In this document: one piece after another, positions 37,874 to 45,696 of the stretch
How positions within the stretch are numbered: position 1 is the first letter of the stretch
Layout: every line of letters starts with the position of its first letter
Assembly (NCBI GenBank): GCA_017795025.1
Contig: CP051243.1
Span: forward strand, 1,612,001-1,676,000
Source of the DNA: Flavobacteriales bacterium
GTDB lineage: Bacteria; Bacteroidota; Bacteroidia; Flavobacteriales; Schleiferiaceae
Direction: 5' to 3'
Length of the DNA: 64,000 nucleotides
The notes under the pieces: generated by a model
What the model was told of the DNA's origin: nothing
The model's database searches: none
Seen by the model: only the letters and a program-made list of their open reading frames with translations
Position numbers and translations under genes: made by a program

Positions 37874-38549
37874 TCTCTTCTAAAGCTGTTACCTCAAAAG
37901 TGGGCTTTTGGCTGTGCTCTAATTTTTTGGGGTTGTAATAAACCTGATCTATACCTGCTTTTTTGGCACCCATTACATCCACTTGCAAGTTATCTCCAAT
38001 CATTAAAGAAGATTTGCGATTGGCCTGGGCCAAGTTCATGGCGTGCACAAAAATTTTCGACTCTGGCTTATTGACCCCAATTTGGTCACTACACAGCACC
38101 ACATCAAAGAAAGGGCTCAATCCACTACCCGCTAATTTAACCGCTTGGGTTTCGGCAAAGCCATTGGTGATAATGTGCAATTTGTAATGCGGTTTTAAAC
38201 GACTAAGCAATTTTAAAGTACCGGGCATCAGTGCCGTTTTTTGGGGAGCCAAAAGCATGTACTCCTTCTCAAACTGGGCTATGGTTTTTTCATCCAAAGG
38301 GCCAAAACTGTGAAAAGCCCGCTGAAAGCGAAGATGTCTTAGCGCTTCCTTGCTTAGCAATCCCTCGCGGTATTGGGCCCAGAGCTCATCGTTAATTTGG
38401 TAATAGGTGTTTAAAAAGTCCTCCACCGGTGCCTCCAAGCGGTCGGCCAATCGATGCTTGCTGTATAGATCTAGCAAGGCTTCTTGCGAATTGGTTTCAA
38501 AATCCCAGAGGGTATGGTCAAGGTCAAAGAATAGGTGCTGGTACTTCAT
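37851..38549 (-). CDS. HAD-family phosphatase, YjjG-like nucleotidase
   Basis: A 232-aa haloacid dehalogenase-superfamily hydrolase: motif I FFDLDHTLWDFETN (residues 5-18, catalytic DxD), motif II IITNGF, motif III lysine in GVNKPESKIF, motif IV IGDNLQVDVMGAKKAG. The FDLDHTLWDFE start and length match YjjG, a house-cleaning pyrimidine nucleoside monophosphatase. Last gene of the overlapping operon with the GNAT-like and deacetylase-like genes: its ATG overlaps the preceding stop (ATGA). Substrate is inferred from family only. Confidence 0.88.
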   Translation of the reverse strand: MKYQHLFFDLDHTLWDFETNSQEALLDLYSKHRLADRLEAPVEDFLNTYYQINDELWAQYREGLLSKEALRHLRFQRAFHSFGPLDEKTIAQFEKEYMLLAPQKTALMPGTLKLLSRLKPHYKLHIITNGFAETQAVKLAGSGLSPFFDVVLCSDQIGVNKPESKIFVHAMNLAQANRKSSLMIGDNLQVDVMGAKKAGIDQVYYNPKKLEHSQKPTFEVTALEEIIPLLCP

Positions 38550-39466
38550 TTTTTCAAACGATTCAAAGGCCAGGGTAAGCGGTTAAGGTGTAATCTGGGA
38601 TAGCTGAAATCTTGAGCACCAAAGGAACGGTAAAAACGCGCTAAGCCCTCCTGACTAGAGCCTTCAAAATCTAGGTATTCAAATTTTTCGGCCTGAAAAA
38701 TCAAGTACTCGTTGATTAGGTAGGCCATGGCATTCTCTGATTTCCCCATTTCCGAGGTAGCCGAAAAAAGGAAGATGCTTCGGCTGCCGTATTCCAAGAA
38801 AAACGCGGCCGCCAGTAGCTGGTTAGGCCCGCCGTAAACACTGTATACCTTGCCCATCCCCTTATGCATAAGTTGAAAAAGCAAGGCGCGAAACACCCGA
38901 TAAAATTCCTCTTCCAATTGGAGCTGCTGTCCTTGATTTTCGCGAAATAACTTTAAAAGAACTTCGGGGCCGTCCTGTTCAAAAAGCTCCATTTTGGCTT
39001 TGCTGGCCTTCTTTAATTTTCGCTTGAGGTTAGAGTTAAATCCTTGATAAATTCGCTCATAGCTGCGGTTAATCGACAATTTGAGGTTTAATCTTGGATC
39101 AACCTTTAAGCTTTTGATTGGCGCGGCATCCAAGGCCTGACCTTCATTGAGGTATACATCGGCATAAAGAACCCTACGCGACATCTCTAGGTAAAATGCC
39201 AATAGTTGCTCATCGCTTAAGGGCTTTTTGCTAAATACCCCTAACTGTTGTACTCCAAAGGGTCGAAAGTAGTACTTGATCCCTAGTTTCTTCCGATACG
39301 GCAAGGGCCATACGGCATCGTAATCGTTCAAGACCAAGCAGTCCCATTGCTCGCATACGGTATTAAGGTACCAGGAAAGTGCATAGGGTATGGAATTCTG
39401 ATCCCGCTGTACGCAAGAATCATACTTTTTAAAATCGAGGTAGGCCTGACTGCGAAATTGAATCAT
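38546..39466 (-). CDS. GNAT/FemAB-like acyltransferase
   Basis: A 306-aa protein. The start is the ATG at 39466, inside the ATGA that ends the upstream gene; upstream in-frame codons would overlap that gene by 50 bp. The core resembles GNAT/FemAB acyltransferases: YRKKLGIKYYFRPFGVQQLGVF in the N-terminal lobe, a basic FNSNLKRKLKKASKAKM segment, then VYGGPNQLLAAAFFLEYGSRSIFLFSA and YLDFEGSSQEGLARFYRSFGA, typical of the second GNAT fold. Such proteins transfer amino acids or acyl groups to cell-envelope precursors; substrate unknown. Context with a polysaccharide deacetylase-like protein suggests envelope polymer modification. Confidence 0.75.
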   Translation of the reverse strand: MIQFRSQAYLDFKKYDSCVQRDQNSIPYALSWYLNTVCEQWDCLVLNDYDAVWPLPYRKKLGIKYYFRPFGVQQLGVFSKKPLSDEQLLAFYLEMSRRVLYADVYLNEGQALDAAPIKSLKVDPRLNLKLSINRSYERIYQGFNSNLKRKLKKASKAKMELFEQDGPEVLLKLFRENQGQQLQLEEEFYRVFRALLFQLMHKGMGKVYSVYGGPNQLLAAAFFLEYGSRSIFLFSATSEMGKSENAMAYLINEYLIFQAEKFEYLDFEGSSQEGLARFYRSFGAQDFSYPRLHLNRLPWPLNRLKK

Positions 39467-40767
39467 ACTGCTGCTTGGACCATTTTCTCGAATACCGAAT
39501 TCCAGCCTTCCCATTCGGCTTCCTTCTCACTAAATATTCGATTGTGCCAAATCGGAATAAACTCGCCACCATACTTTCGGTAGGTATCAATGTAATACTT
39601 AATGATAGTCCAGGCCTCTTCCGGTTTTTTTTGCTGATAGTAGATGAACGTTCCATCCATAAAGGGGAAAGGATGGATAACCAATGGGGTTTCAATTTCT
39701 TGCTCTAAATCATAAAAACGAAAAGGAGTACAAATTCCCGCTCTAAAGCCATGCTCTGATGCGTACCCCATGGAGTAATCATCGGTGACTTCCAATTGCA
39801 GGAGGTTTCGATAGGTAGTTGGAAAACTAAGCTTAAGGAAGTGTTGCCTTGATTTACTTATGTCTTTCTTCAGCACCCGCTGCAAGGCGGTAATTTCCTC
39901 TTCCAGCCATTCGAAACTTTCGTTGGAACGATAAGAAGGGTGAATCCCCATTTCGGTAAAGTCGGCGATTCCTTTTAAGTACCGCTGTAAACGTGTACTG
40001 TAGCGTGTTAAACTGCGATCATATTGACCCATGCGCCCAAAAAGCGCGAAATAAATACTTTGAAAACGATAGCGCTCCTGTAATTCCTGAACATAGTCGA
40101 AAGTATCAAAAGGGTCTTTTTCCCCTAAAAAAATGCAGCGCGTTCGGGCCCAGGCTTTACGGAAGTTTAAGGAAATAATATCCTGAATATAGCCTCCTAT
40201 AGCTCGAAAAATTCCTTTACCTAAAAATGCGGCTGCATTGTCGATATCCACAGAATTAATGAAGCGGTATTGCGGCTTTTTAAAGCTCAGATTGGGATAG
40301 TGCTTTTCTAAAAGCTCTGCAATCATTTCGGCCCAGGCATTCACTAAGGGAATAGATAAGGCGTCCATTTTGTATTGCAAGGACTCCTGGGCAGGGAAAC
40401 GCAAATGCTCATCTGGTATAAAAGGGATGTACTCTTCATATCTACTCACCAGATAAAAAGAAGCGGCTAGGGGGTCGAAGGGTAAATGCGATTGTTTGGA
40501 AGTTCCGAAGATGGTTGGAATACCTTGGTACTGACCCGTTCTAACTTCTTGTTCGGAGATATCCGTTTCGAATAATATGTTCGCGGCTTGAAGGTATATG
40601 CCACTTTGTAAAAAGTCCTTGGAATAATTAATCTTAGGCATGGTGGCCTGCAGAAACTCCTCTTTATCGTTTGTATAGCGAATCTCAAGTCCTAGTAAGC
40701 CCTTAAATATCAAGCGAGTGATATAGCGAATTCGAGGACTCATGCCGGTTGTGTAGATGAGAATCAT
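39463..40767 (-). CDS. Polysaccharide deacetylase-like protein with DUF7033-type N-terminal region
   Basis: A 434-aa protein found widely in Bacteroidota. The N-terminal ~170 residues match the kind of domain usually found ahead of this deacetylase fold. The C-terminal part has NodB-like pieces: INSVDIDNAA (metal-binding Asp region) near 190, GIHPSYRS (His/Ser motif) near 270, SRQHFLKLSFPTTYRNL near 310, and VIHPFPFMDGT near 355. No signal peptide is seen. Probable role: removal of acetyl groups from an envelope glycan or its precursor. First gene of the three-gene overlapping operon; a TATCTTTG box ends 4 bp before the ATG, suggesting a leaderless transcript. Confidence 0.75.
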   Translation of the reverse strand: MILIYTTGMSPRIRYITRLIFKGLLGLEIRYTNDKEEFLQATMPKINYSKDFLQSGIYLQAANILFETDISEQEVRTGQYQGIPTIFGTSKQSHLPFDPLAASFYLVSRYEEYIPFIPDEHLRFPAQESLQYKMDALSIPLVNAWAEMIAELLEKHYPNLSFKKPQYRFINSVDIDNAAAFLGKGIFRAIGGYIQDIISLNFRKAWARTRCIFLGEKDPFDTFDYVQELQERYRFQSIYFALFGRMGQYDRSLTRYSTRLQRYLKGIADFTEMGIHPSYRSNESFEWLEEEITALQRVLKKDISKSRQHFLKLSFPTTYRNLLQLEVTDDYSMGYASEHGFRAGICTPFRFYDLEQEIETPLVIHPFPFMDGTFIYYQQKKPEEAWTIIKYYIDTYRKYGGEFIPIWHNRIFSEKEAEWEGWNSVFEKMVQAAV

Positions 40768-40771
40768 GCAA

Positions 40772-40779
40772 CAAAGATA
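40772..40779 (-). promoter_or_regulatory. -7 element of the deacetylase-like operon
   Basis: Minus strand TATCTTTG ends 4 bp upstream of the ATG at 40767. At the N19 position upstream is CTG instead of TTG. The geometry equals that of the GbsR gene. Confidence 0.5.
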
Positions 40780-40795
40780 ATCAGCCTAAGATGCT

Positions 40796-41494
40796 TTACA
40801 GCCGTCCTTCATCACTATAACTAAAATAGCCTTCGCTACCGAGAATCAAATGGTCCAACACTCGGATAATCAAACTATCCCCAGCCTTAGACATTGTTCT
40901 GGTAAGATGATCATCGGAAGCGCTGGGCTGAAGACCTCCACTGGGATGATTGTGTGCGAGAATAATTCCAGTAGCCTGGAGCTGTAAGGCAATCTTAAAA
41001 ACCTGACGCGGATCGGCGGTAGTTCCACTTAAACCGCCTTTACTGATACGCTTCTTCTCAAGCACCTGATTGCGGTTGTTTAGATACAAAACCCAAAACT
41101 CCTCATGCGTTAAATCGTTTAGGAAAGGTTTTAAAATAGCATAGGCATCCGCACTCTGTTTAATGACCTTACGCTCCATGGCCAGGGCTAAATCACGTCG
41201 ACGCCCAAGCTCCAAGGCCGCACCAATAACCACAGCCTTCGCAGGACCAATTCCTTTAAATTGCTGTAAATCCTCTAAACTTAATTTGGAGAGTTCTCTT
41301 AGATTATTGGCGCTGGCTTTCAATATTTTACGCGCTAGAATGAGGACCGATTCCTTAGAAGTGCCACTCCCCAATAAAACCGCTAAAAGCTCAGCATCAC
41401 TCAAACTAGCTGGCCCTTTTAGCAACATTTTTTCCCGTGGTCGATCATCCTCAGACCATGATTTTATCCCCTCTAAATAATCCTCCTTTACCAT
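40796..41494 (-). CDS. radC: RadC family protein (JAB/MPN domain)
   Basis: A 232-aa protein. N-terminal helix-hairpin-helix LSLEDLQQFKGIGPAKAV (about 65-85), then a JAB1/MPN metalloprotease fold with the JAMM motif HNHPSGGLQPSASD near 175-190 (His, His, Ser, Asp zinc ligands). Historically called a DNA repair protein; the true substrate is not settled. The start fits the family's usual SIKDWPEEDRPREKLL opening (SWSEDDRPREKMLL). Confidence 0.92.
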   Translation of the reverse strand: MVKEDYLEGIKSWSEDDRPREKMLLKGPASLSDAELLAVLLGSGTSKESVLILARKILKASANNLRELSKLSLEDLQQFKGIGPAKAVVIGAALELGRRRDLALAMERKVIKQSADAYAILKPFLNDLTHEEFWVLYLNNRNQVLEKKRISKGGLSGTTADPRQVFKIALQLQATGIILAHNHPSGGLQPSASDDHLTRTMSKAGDSLIIRVLDHLILGSEGYFSYSDEGRL

Positions 41495-41499
41495 TAGCG

Positions 41500-41537
41500 C
41501 AAAATAAAAAAGGCCCCTGTTTTCACAGGAGCCTTAA
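41500..41537 (-). terminator. Rho-independent terminator of the YceI gene
   Basis: Stem 41510-41520 with 41525-41535 (one mismatch), 4-nt loop, A-rich plus-strand run 41501-41510 giving a T-run on the minus strand. Confidence 0.8.
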
Positions 41538-41558
41538 ATGCTTATAAACGCTTAAGAA

Positions 41559-42245
41559 CTAGCTTTTCGCGCCTTGTAAATTGATATTCAACTCAATGCT
41601 GTTATCAATGGCTTCTTCTTTAGCGATATCCGCAAATTGTGCGAATGAAGTAGAACGGAATTTAACGTTCCACTGACTACGGTCGATAATTACATCCGAA
41701 GCATTTAAGCTTACATTGTTTTCGTCCATGCTAATTTTAGCGCCAAAAGTGATGCTCTTGGTGATACCGCGAAGGGTTAGGTTACCGGTTACGTTGTGCG
41801 TAGCATTAGACTCAGCGGTAGCTTCTACTGGGCTTACATCGGTAATTACGAAGTTGGCGGTAGGGAAAGAGTCAACTGCAAAAAAGTCTGGGCTCTTTAA
41901 GTGACCTTCTAATTTAGCGCGGTACTCATCACTTTCTACATCGCTATTGCTGATGGAGTTCATATCGATGGTAAAACTTCCGCCTACAATCTCTCCTTCT
42001 TTTACTTCGAAGTTACCATCTGTTACCTGGATTGTTCCTACGTGCTCATCACCAGAGTAAGTTTTATAACCACGCCAGTTAATTTCATCTGCATCGGTTA
42101 AAACGGCATATTTTACGGCTTCAGCAGATTTGGTAGCGTCTACCTCTTTAGCATCTTCTGCCTGTACATTGGCCTCAGGGGCATTGTTACAAGCAACGGT
42201 AAAAATAAGGGCTCCTAGAGCAAGGAAGTTTCTTGTGTTTTTCAT
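41559..42245 (-). CDS. YceI-family lipoprotein
   Basis: A 228-aa protein; ATG at 42245 is chosen because it begins a lipoprotein signal (MKNTRNFLALGALIFTVAC, lipobox Cys at 19) and lies downstream of a perfect promoter that overlaps longer starts. The body is a YceI lipocalin-like beta barrel: VLTDADEINWRGYKTYSGDEHVG, GSFTIDMNSI, LRGITKSITFGAKI and SQWNVKFRS. Family members bind polyisoprenoids or amphiphilic molecules in the periplasm. Cargo here is unknown. Own promoter, own terminator. Confidence 0.92.
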   Translation of the reverse strand: MKNTRNFLALGALIFTVACNNAPEANVQAEDAKEVDATKSAEAVKYAVLTDADEINWRGYKTYSGDEHVGTIQVTDGNFEVKEGEIVGGSFTIDMNSISNSDVESDEYRAKLEGHLKSPDFFAVDSFPTANFVITDVSPVEATAESNATHNVTGNLTLRGITKSITFGAKISMDENNVSLNASDVIIDRSQWNVKFRSTSFAQFADIAKEEAIDNSIELNINLQGAKS

Positions 42246-42276
42246 GATTGAATTTAATTGATGTTTAAACATTAAA

Positions 42277-42306
42277 CAAAGGTAAAACAAGTTTAACTAA
42301 GCTCAA
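42277..42306 (-). promoter_or_regulatory. YceI-gene promoter, Bacteroidota type
   Basis: Minus strand TTG (42306-42304), exactly 19 nt, TACCTTTG (42284-42277), then about 30 nt to the ATG at 42245. Confidence 0.75.
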
Positions 42307-42336
42307 GCTGCTTTGTTCATCAATTTTTATCCTTTA

Positions 42337-42807
42337 TCAAGATTTCTTATGAGAATCCTTTAAGAGCTGCTTCTGATAGAAGAAGGCTGGAATGAGCAGC
42401 ATCATCAAAACCGGGTTCATAACCAAGCGGTGTAGGTGTCCAATAGTGGAGCTAAACCCTGCCGGTTGCCATAAATAGAGACCTATATAACAAGGACTTA
42501 AGATCAGTAAACCAAAAAGTAATACGAAGAAGGCAAAGCGTAAATAGGCCTTTTCTGGAAATAGTCCTGCGATAATGGCCATGGCAAAAAGGTCATTAAA
42601 CAGGTATCGAAAAAGTTTATTGATGCTAAAAGCCACTGCATCGACATCCTGATAATCGCTGGTATAGAAGATTTCTTGGGGAGGCTCAAACTGCAGCAAA
42701 TGGTAAAAATCGAGATAGTGCTGAAAAAAATAAATGGCAAACAAACCTAGGGCCCCGAGGGCAATCAGAAATAGCCGCCTAGGATTACTTATCAGTTCCC
42801 TAATCAT
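42337..42807 (-). CDS. Exosortase F system-associated membrane protein
   Basis: A 156-aa protein with four or so hydrophobic helices, in the pattern of the small membrane protein found next to XrtF in flavobacteria (family recalled: exosortase F system-associated protein). Residues such as LLQFEPPQEIFYTSDYQDVDA and NKLFRYLFNDLFAMAIIAGLF lie between helices 1 and 3. ATG at 42807 overlaps xrtF by 8 bp; an upstream ATG at 42843 would overlap it by 44 bp. Function unknown, but its fixed pairing with XrtF implies a shared system. Confidence 0.8.
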   Translation of the reverse strand: MIRELISNPRRLFLIALGALGLFAIYFFQHYLDFYHLLQFEPPQEIFYTSDYQDVDAVAFSINKLFRYLFNDLFAMAIIAGLFPEKAYLRFAFFVLLFGLLILSPCYIGLYLWQPAGFSSTIGHLHRLVMNPVLMMLLIPAFFYQKQLLKDSHKKS

Positions 42808-43393
42808 CCCCTTGCTCCGCTTGTTTGGCTGCGGTTTTACCATTCCACCTCATCACCCAGAAATACCATAAAATCAAGATAGCTACGTACAGCACTGCTG
42901 TAAACCCATATTTATGAAAGAAATGAAATCCTTGTCCATCAAACTCTAAAAGAAGGACGTTTAGCAGCATCAGTCGACCTAAATTGGCCAAGTGGATAAA
43001 GAGCAAACCGGCTGGTATGAAAATGAGCATATTTAGCCACTTACCGCCAAAGCCAACCACAAAGGCCACAAATAAAATCATAATGTTTATGCCATTGCAG
43101 CCCTCCTCAACCGAGATGCCTTGAACGGCATCTAAAAACAGGGTATCAAAGGTTTGTTCTTCGTAAGCACCTTCATAGCTCAAGTGATCGTTCTCAACCA
43201 CCTCTGTCTCGTAGCCCATTATATTCGCAGTACCGGCACATTGATAAGCCACCCAACGCGTGATGGGATCAAGCTTCTGATCTAAATCATAGTTAGCGAT
43301 AAAGCCTCCATAAATGCCGTTTCCCACCAGGTAGATCACAAAAAACTTAAGCAGAAATAAGATAGTGGGCTTAAAGTCTTTCCAGAGGTTCAT
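42800..43393 (-). CDS. xrtF: Exosortase family protein XrtF
   Basis: A 197-aa inner-membrane protein with about six hydrophobic helices. Exosortases are membrane cysteine transpeptidases that cut C-terminal sorting tails. The catalytic triad is visible: Cys99 in VEEGCNGINIM, Arg140 in LANLGRLML and His160 in FHFFHKYGF. It overlaps the CapD-like gene by 4 bp (ATGA) and its partner gene by 8 bp, so the three form one operon. No substrate with a PEP-CTERM-like tail is in the window; the three T9SS cargos do not look like exosortase substrates. Confidence 0.9.
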   Translation of the reverse strand: MNLWKDFKPTILFLLKFFVIYLVGNGIYGGFIANYDLDQKLDPITRWVAYQCAGTANIMGYETEVVENDHLSYEGAYEEQTFDTLFLDAVQGISVEEGCNGINIMILFVAFVVGFGGKWLNMLIFIPAGLLFIHLANLGRLMLLNVLLLEFDGQGFHFFHKYGFTAVLYVAILILWYFWVMRWNGKTAAKQAEQGDD

Positions 43394-44454
43394 ATTGTTT
43401 GTTTTTTCACCTTTTGCGTAGGTTTATACTCCTCTACCAAAGTCATTAGAAACTGGACAAAGTGATTGTTACTAGCATTTTGCTTAGGGTAAGTTAGATC
43501 CTCCCAAACTGCAGCCTGATTCTCCAAACCATAATCGACAATTTGGGTCACTTCCGAAAGGAGTGTCGAGCTTAAGGCTATATCCTCTGGAATTAATTGC
43601 TCGTGAACGCGTTCCCCGTCCCTTAGACCAATATACGCTATACTTAGGTCGCTCTTTCCTGAGGCCTCTATTAAGTCTTGGGCTAAAGCCTCAATCTTAA
43701 CTAAGGTTGCGATATTGATGAAATACCTACCGGACTTCAACTTAAGACCAGCAGTCAGAATCAAAGCTGTTGCGTCCTCCTTGCTAATAAAGTAACGCGT
43801 ACAATCAGGGTGCGTAACAGTTAGGGGGCCTCCATGATCAATTTGATTCTGAAAAAGAGGTACAACAGATCCACTTGAACCGAGAATATTACCCGACCGA
43901 ATGGAAATAAACATTGTACTTTCCGGATGTATACTGCTTAAATAAGATAGATACTTCTCCGCTGCTAACTTACAAGCCCCCATTACGCTCTTTGGGGCAT
44001 TTGCTTTATCAGTACTAATAAAAATAAATCGGCCTACTTGATGCGCTAATGCCAGGTTTGCCAATGCTTGGGTTGCGCGCAAATTAACCTCAACCGATAC
44101 ATCAGGATTCACCTCCATGAGCGGTACGTGTTTGTAAGCTGCCGAGTGAATTAGGACGTCTATAGCTGTATTTCCAAAGAAGTTCTCTAAACGTTCTTCA
44201 TCACGAATGTCTATTAACAAGAGGTGTATATTTTGCTTTGGGGAGACCAGCATATTCAGCTTTTGTTCTAATAGAAAAAGGCCCGATTCGGCTATATCCA
44301 ATAAATATAAATCTTGAACACCCGACTCCAAACAGCGCTGGGCTAGGGCCGATCCTAAGGTCCCCGCTGCGCCGGTTATCAATACCCGCTTGCCTTTAAT
44401 TTCTTCAAGGGGTTTAAAAATTACCTTTCCCGAAATTTCAGTTTGAATTTTCAT
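43390..44454 (-). CDS. CapD/FlaA1-like nucleotide-sugar dehydratase/epimerase
   Basis: A 354-aa cytoplasmic SDR enzyme of the polysaccharide biosynthesis (Polysacc_synt_2) family, acting on UDP-GlcNAc-type sugars (4,6-dehydratase and/or epimerase). Rossmann motif VLITGAAGTLGSAL (about 24-38), STDKANAPKSVMGACKLAAEKYL with MxxxK in place of YxxxK as in CapD-like enzymes, and IRSGNILGSSGSVVPLFQ. It lacks the N-terminal membrane domain of longer CapD proteins. It is the first gene of the XrtF operon and its product probably supports glycan synthesis linked to that system. Confidence 0.88.
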   Translation of the reverse strand: MKIQTEISGKVIFKPLEEIKGKRVLITGAAGTLGSALAQRCLESGVQDLYLLDIAESGLFLLEQKLNMLVSPKQNIHLLLIDIRDEERLENFFGNTAIDVLIHSAAYKHVPLMEVNPDVSVEVNLRATQALANLALAHQVGRFIFISTDKANAPKSVMGACKLAAEKYLSYLSSIHPESTMFISIRSGNILGSSGSVVPLFQNQIDHGGPLTVTHPDCTRYFISKEDATALILTAGLKLKSGRYFINIATLVKIEALAQDLIEASGKSDLSIAYIGLRDGERVHEQLIPEDIALSSTLLSEVTQIVDYGLENQAAVWEDLTYPKQNASNNHFVQFLMTLVEEYKPTQKVKKQTI

Positions 44455-44511
44455 TGATTTACGTGAATCGAAATTTTAATGGGCTATGGTCGCCCATTCT
44501 GTAAAGATGCA

Positions 44512-45696
44512 TCAATAATCTTTTAGTACAAACCGAAGATGCTCCAAGTCTGTTCCCGTAAAATAATGCCGCAATATACTGGGATAGGCATAACCCTGCT
44601 TGCTCATCTCAATGGCACCATCTTGCGCCAGGCCAACTCCATGGCCATATCCCTTTCCTTTAAGTACTACCTTATCTCCCTCTAAATCCACGCTAAAGAA
44701 GGTTGATCTCAAGCGGAAATCGTGGCGCACCTTTGTTAACTTAAGCCTTTTGCCATCGTACTTAAAATGTGTCTGTCGCTCCTCCTGATCAAAATTAAGT
44801 AGGGCCTTCTGCAACTGCTCATCATTCTTAACGTCAAACATTCGCGCGAAATACGAGAAGAATTGCTCAGCATCTATTCTTCTTTCCCAAGTGTAAGAGC
44901 CTACGCCAATACTAAAACTATCTTCTCGAGATCTTAACTCGGGAACCGCTTGTAACCAAACATCTTCCGAGTTCACCGTAAAGCCACCACTATTGGCGTG
45001 AAAAACGCTCAGGACAGGATCACAATCCAAAGTAACCAGAACGGTGTCTTTGGTCGCTCTCACGGCCTTAAGAATCAAATCCTTATTGGCATAATGCGCC
45101 TTACTAAAATACACCTGCGAAGTCACATCATCCTTAAGGTTGTAGCCATCCGCGCGATGTTTATTCATATTTCGAATAGCAAAGGTGCGAGCTAAAATGG
45201 CTTGTGCCTTGTAAAATTCTAATTCAGACACATGTCCGGCTTCACTCTCCACCACCCCAGCAACATAATGCTCTAAATTGACGCGGTTTATAATGTACAG
45301 CTCATTGGTTTTAGGCAATATGCGCAAACCTCCGAAATAGGCGCGATCCTTGCGATTAGCCGAAATCCGAAATTGATGTAAACTATCCTTACTTCCAAAG
45401 AATAAACCATCAAACTCCCCCAAACTGATATCGCCCAGCTTTAAAAGCAAGCGTTTGGATTGAATACTAATTACAAAGCTGCGTTGTGGGTCTTTGGGAA
45501 AAATATCATAAACAGTATCCAAAACCTCCCCGCTTTTATTAAGAGCTAAGAGCAGAAAGTCAGCACTATCCGGAGTAACCATAAAACGCTGCACCTTTTG
45601 ATCCGAAAACAATCGAACGTCGATTTCCGCAGCATTTACCAGCCCACTCCCCAAAAGCAGACCTAAGAAAAAGAGTAGTTTAGTTATTAATCGCAT
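44512..45696 (-). CDS. SpoIID/LytB-domain protein
   Basis: A 394-aa exported protein: signal peptide about 1-22 (LGLLLGSGLVNA), an N-terminal beta domain, then the SpoIID region NRVNLEHYVAGVVESEAG, KAQAILARTFAIRNM, VFHANSGGFTVNSEDVW and GYGHGVGLAQDGAIEM. SpoIID-type proteins cut peptidoglycan as lytic transglycosylases acting on denuded glycan strands; the conserved Glu in VVESEAG is the candidate acid. Its 5' end overlaps the lpxB 3' end by 17 bp, so the two are co-transcribed. Role in Gram-negative cells is unclear. Confidence 0.9.
   Translation of the reverse strand: MRLITKLLFFLGLLLGSGLVNAAEIDVRLFSDQKVQRFMVTPDSADFLLLALNKSGEVLDTVYDIFPKDPQRSFVISIQSKRLLLKLGDISLGEFDGLFFGSKDSLHQFRISANRKDRAYFGGLRILPKTNELYIINRVNLEHYVAGVVESEAGHVSELEFYKAQAILARTFAIRNMNKHRADGYNLKDDVTSQVYFSKAHYANKDLILKAVRATKDTVLVTLDCDPVLSVFHANSGGFTVNSEDVWLQAVPELRSREDSFSIGVGSYTWERRIDAEQFFSYFARMFDVKNDEQLQKALLNFDQEERQTHFKYDGKRLKLTKVRHDFRLRSTFFSVDLEGDKVVLKGKGYGHGVGLAQDGAIEMSKQGYAYPSILRHYFTGTDLEHLRFVLKDY

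Noticed and set aside
44600-44788. Antisense reading frame within the SpoIID-like gene
   Set aside because: It is basic and low-complexity without a recognisable domain; the opposite strand is a well-conserved gene.
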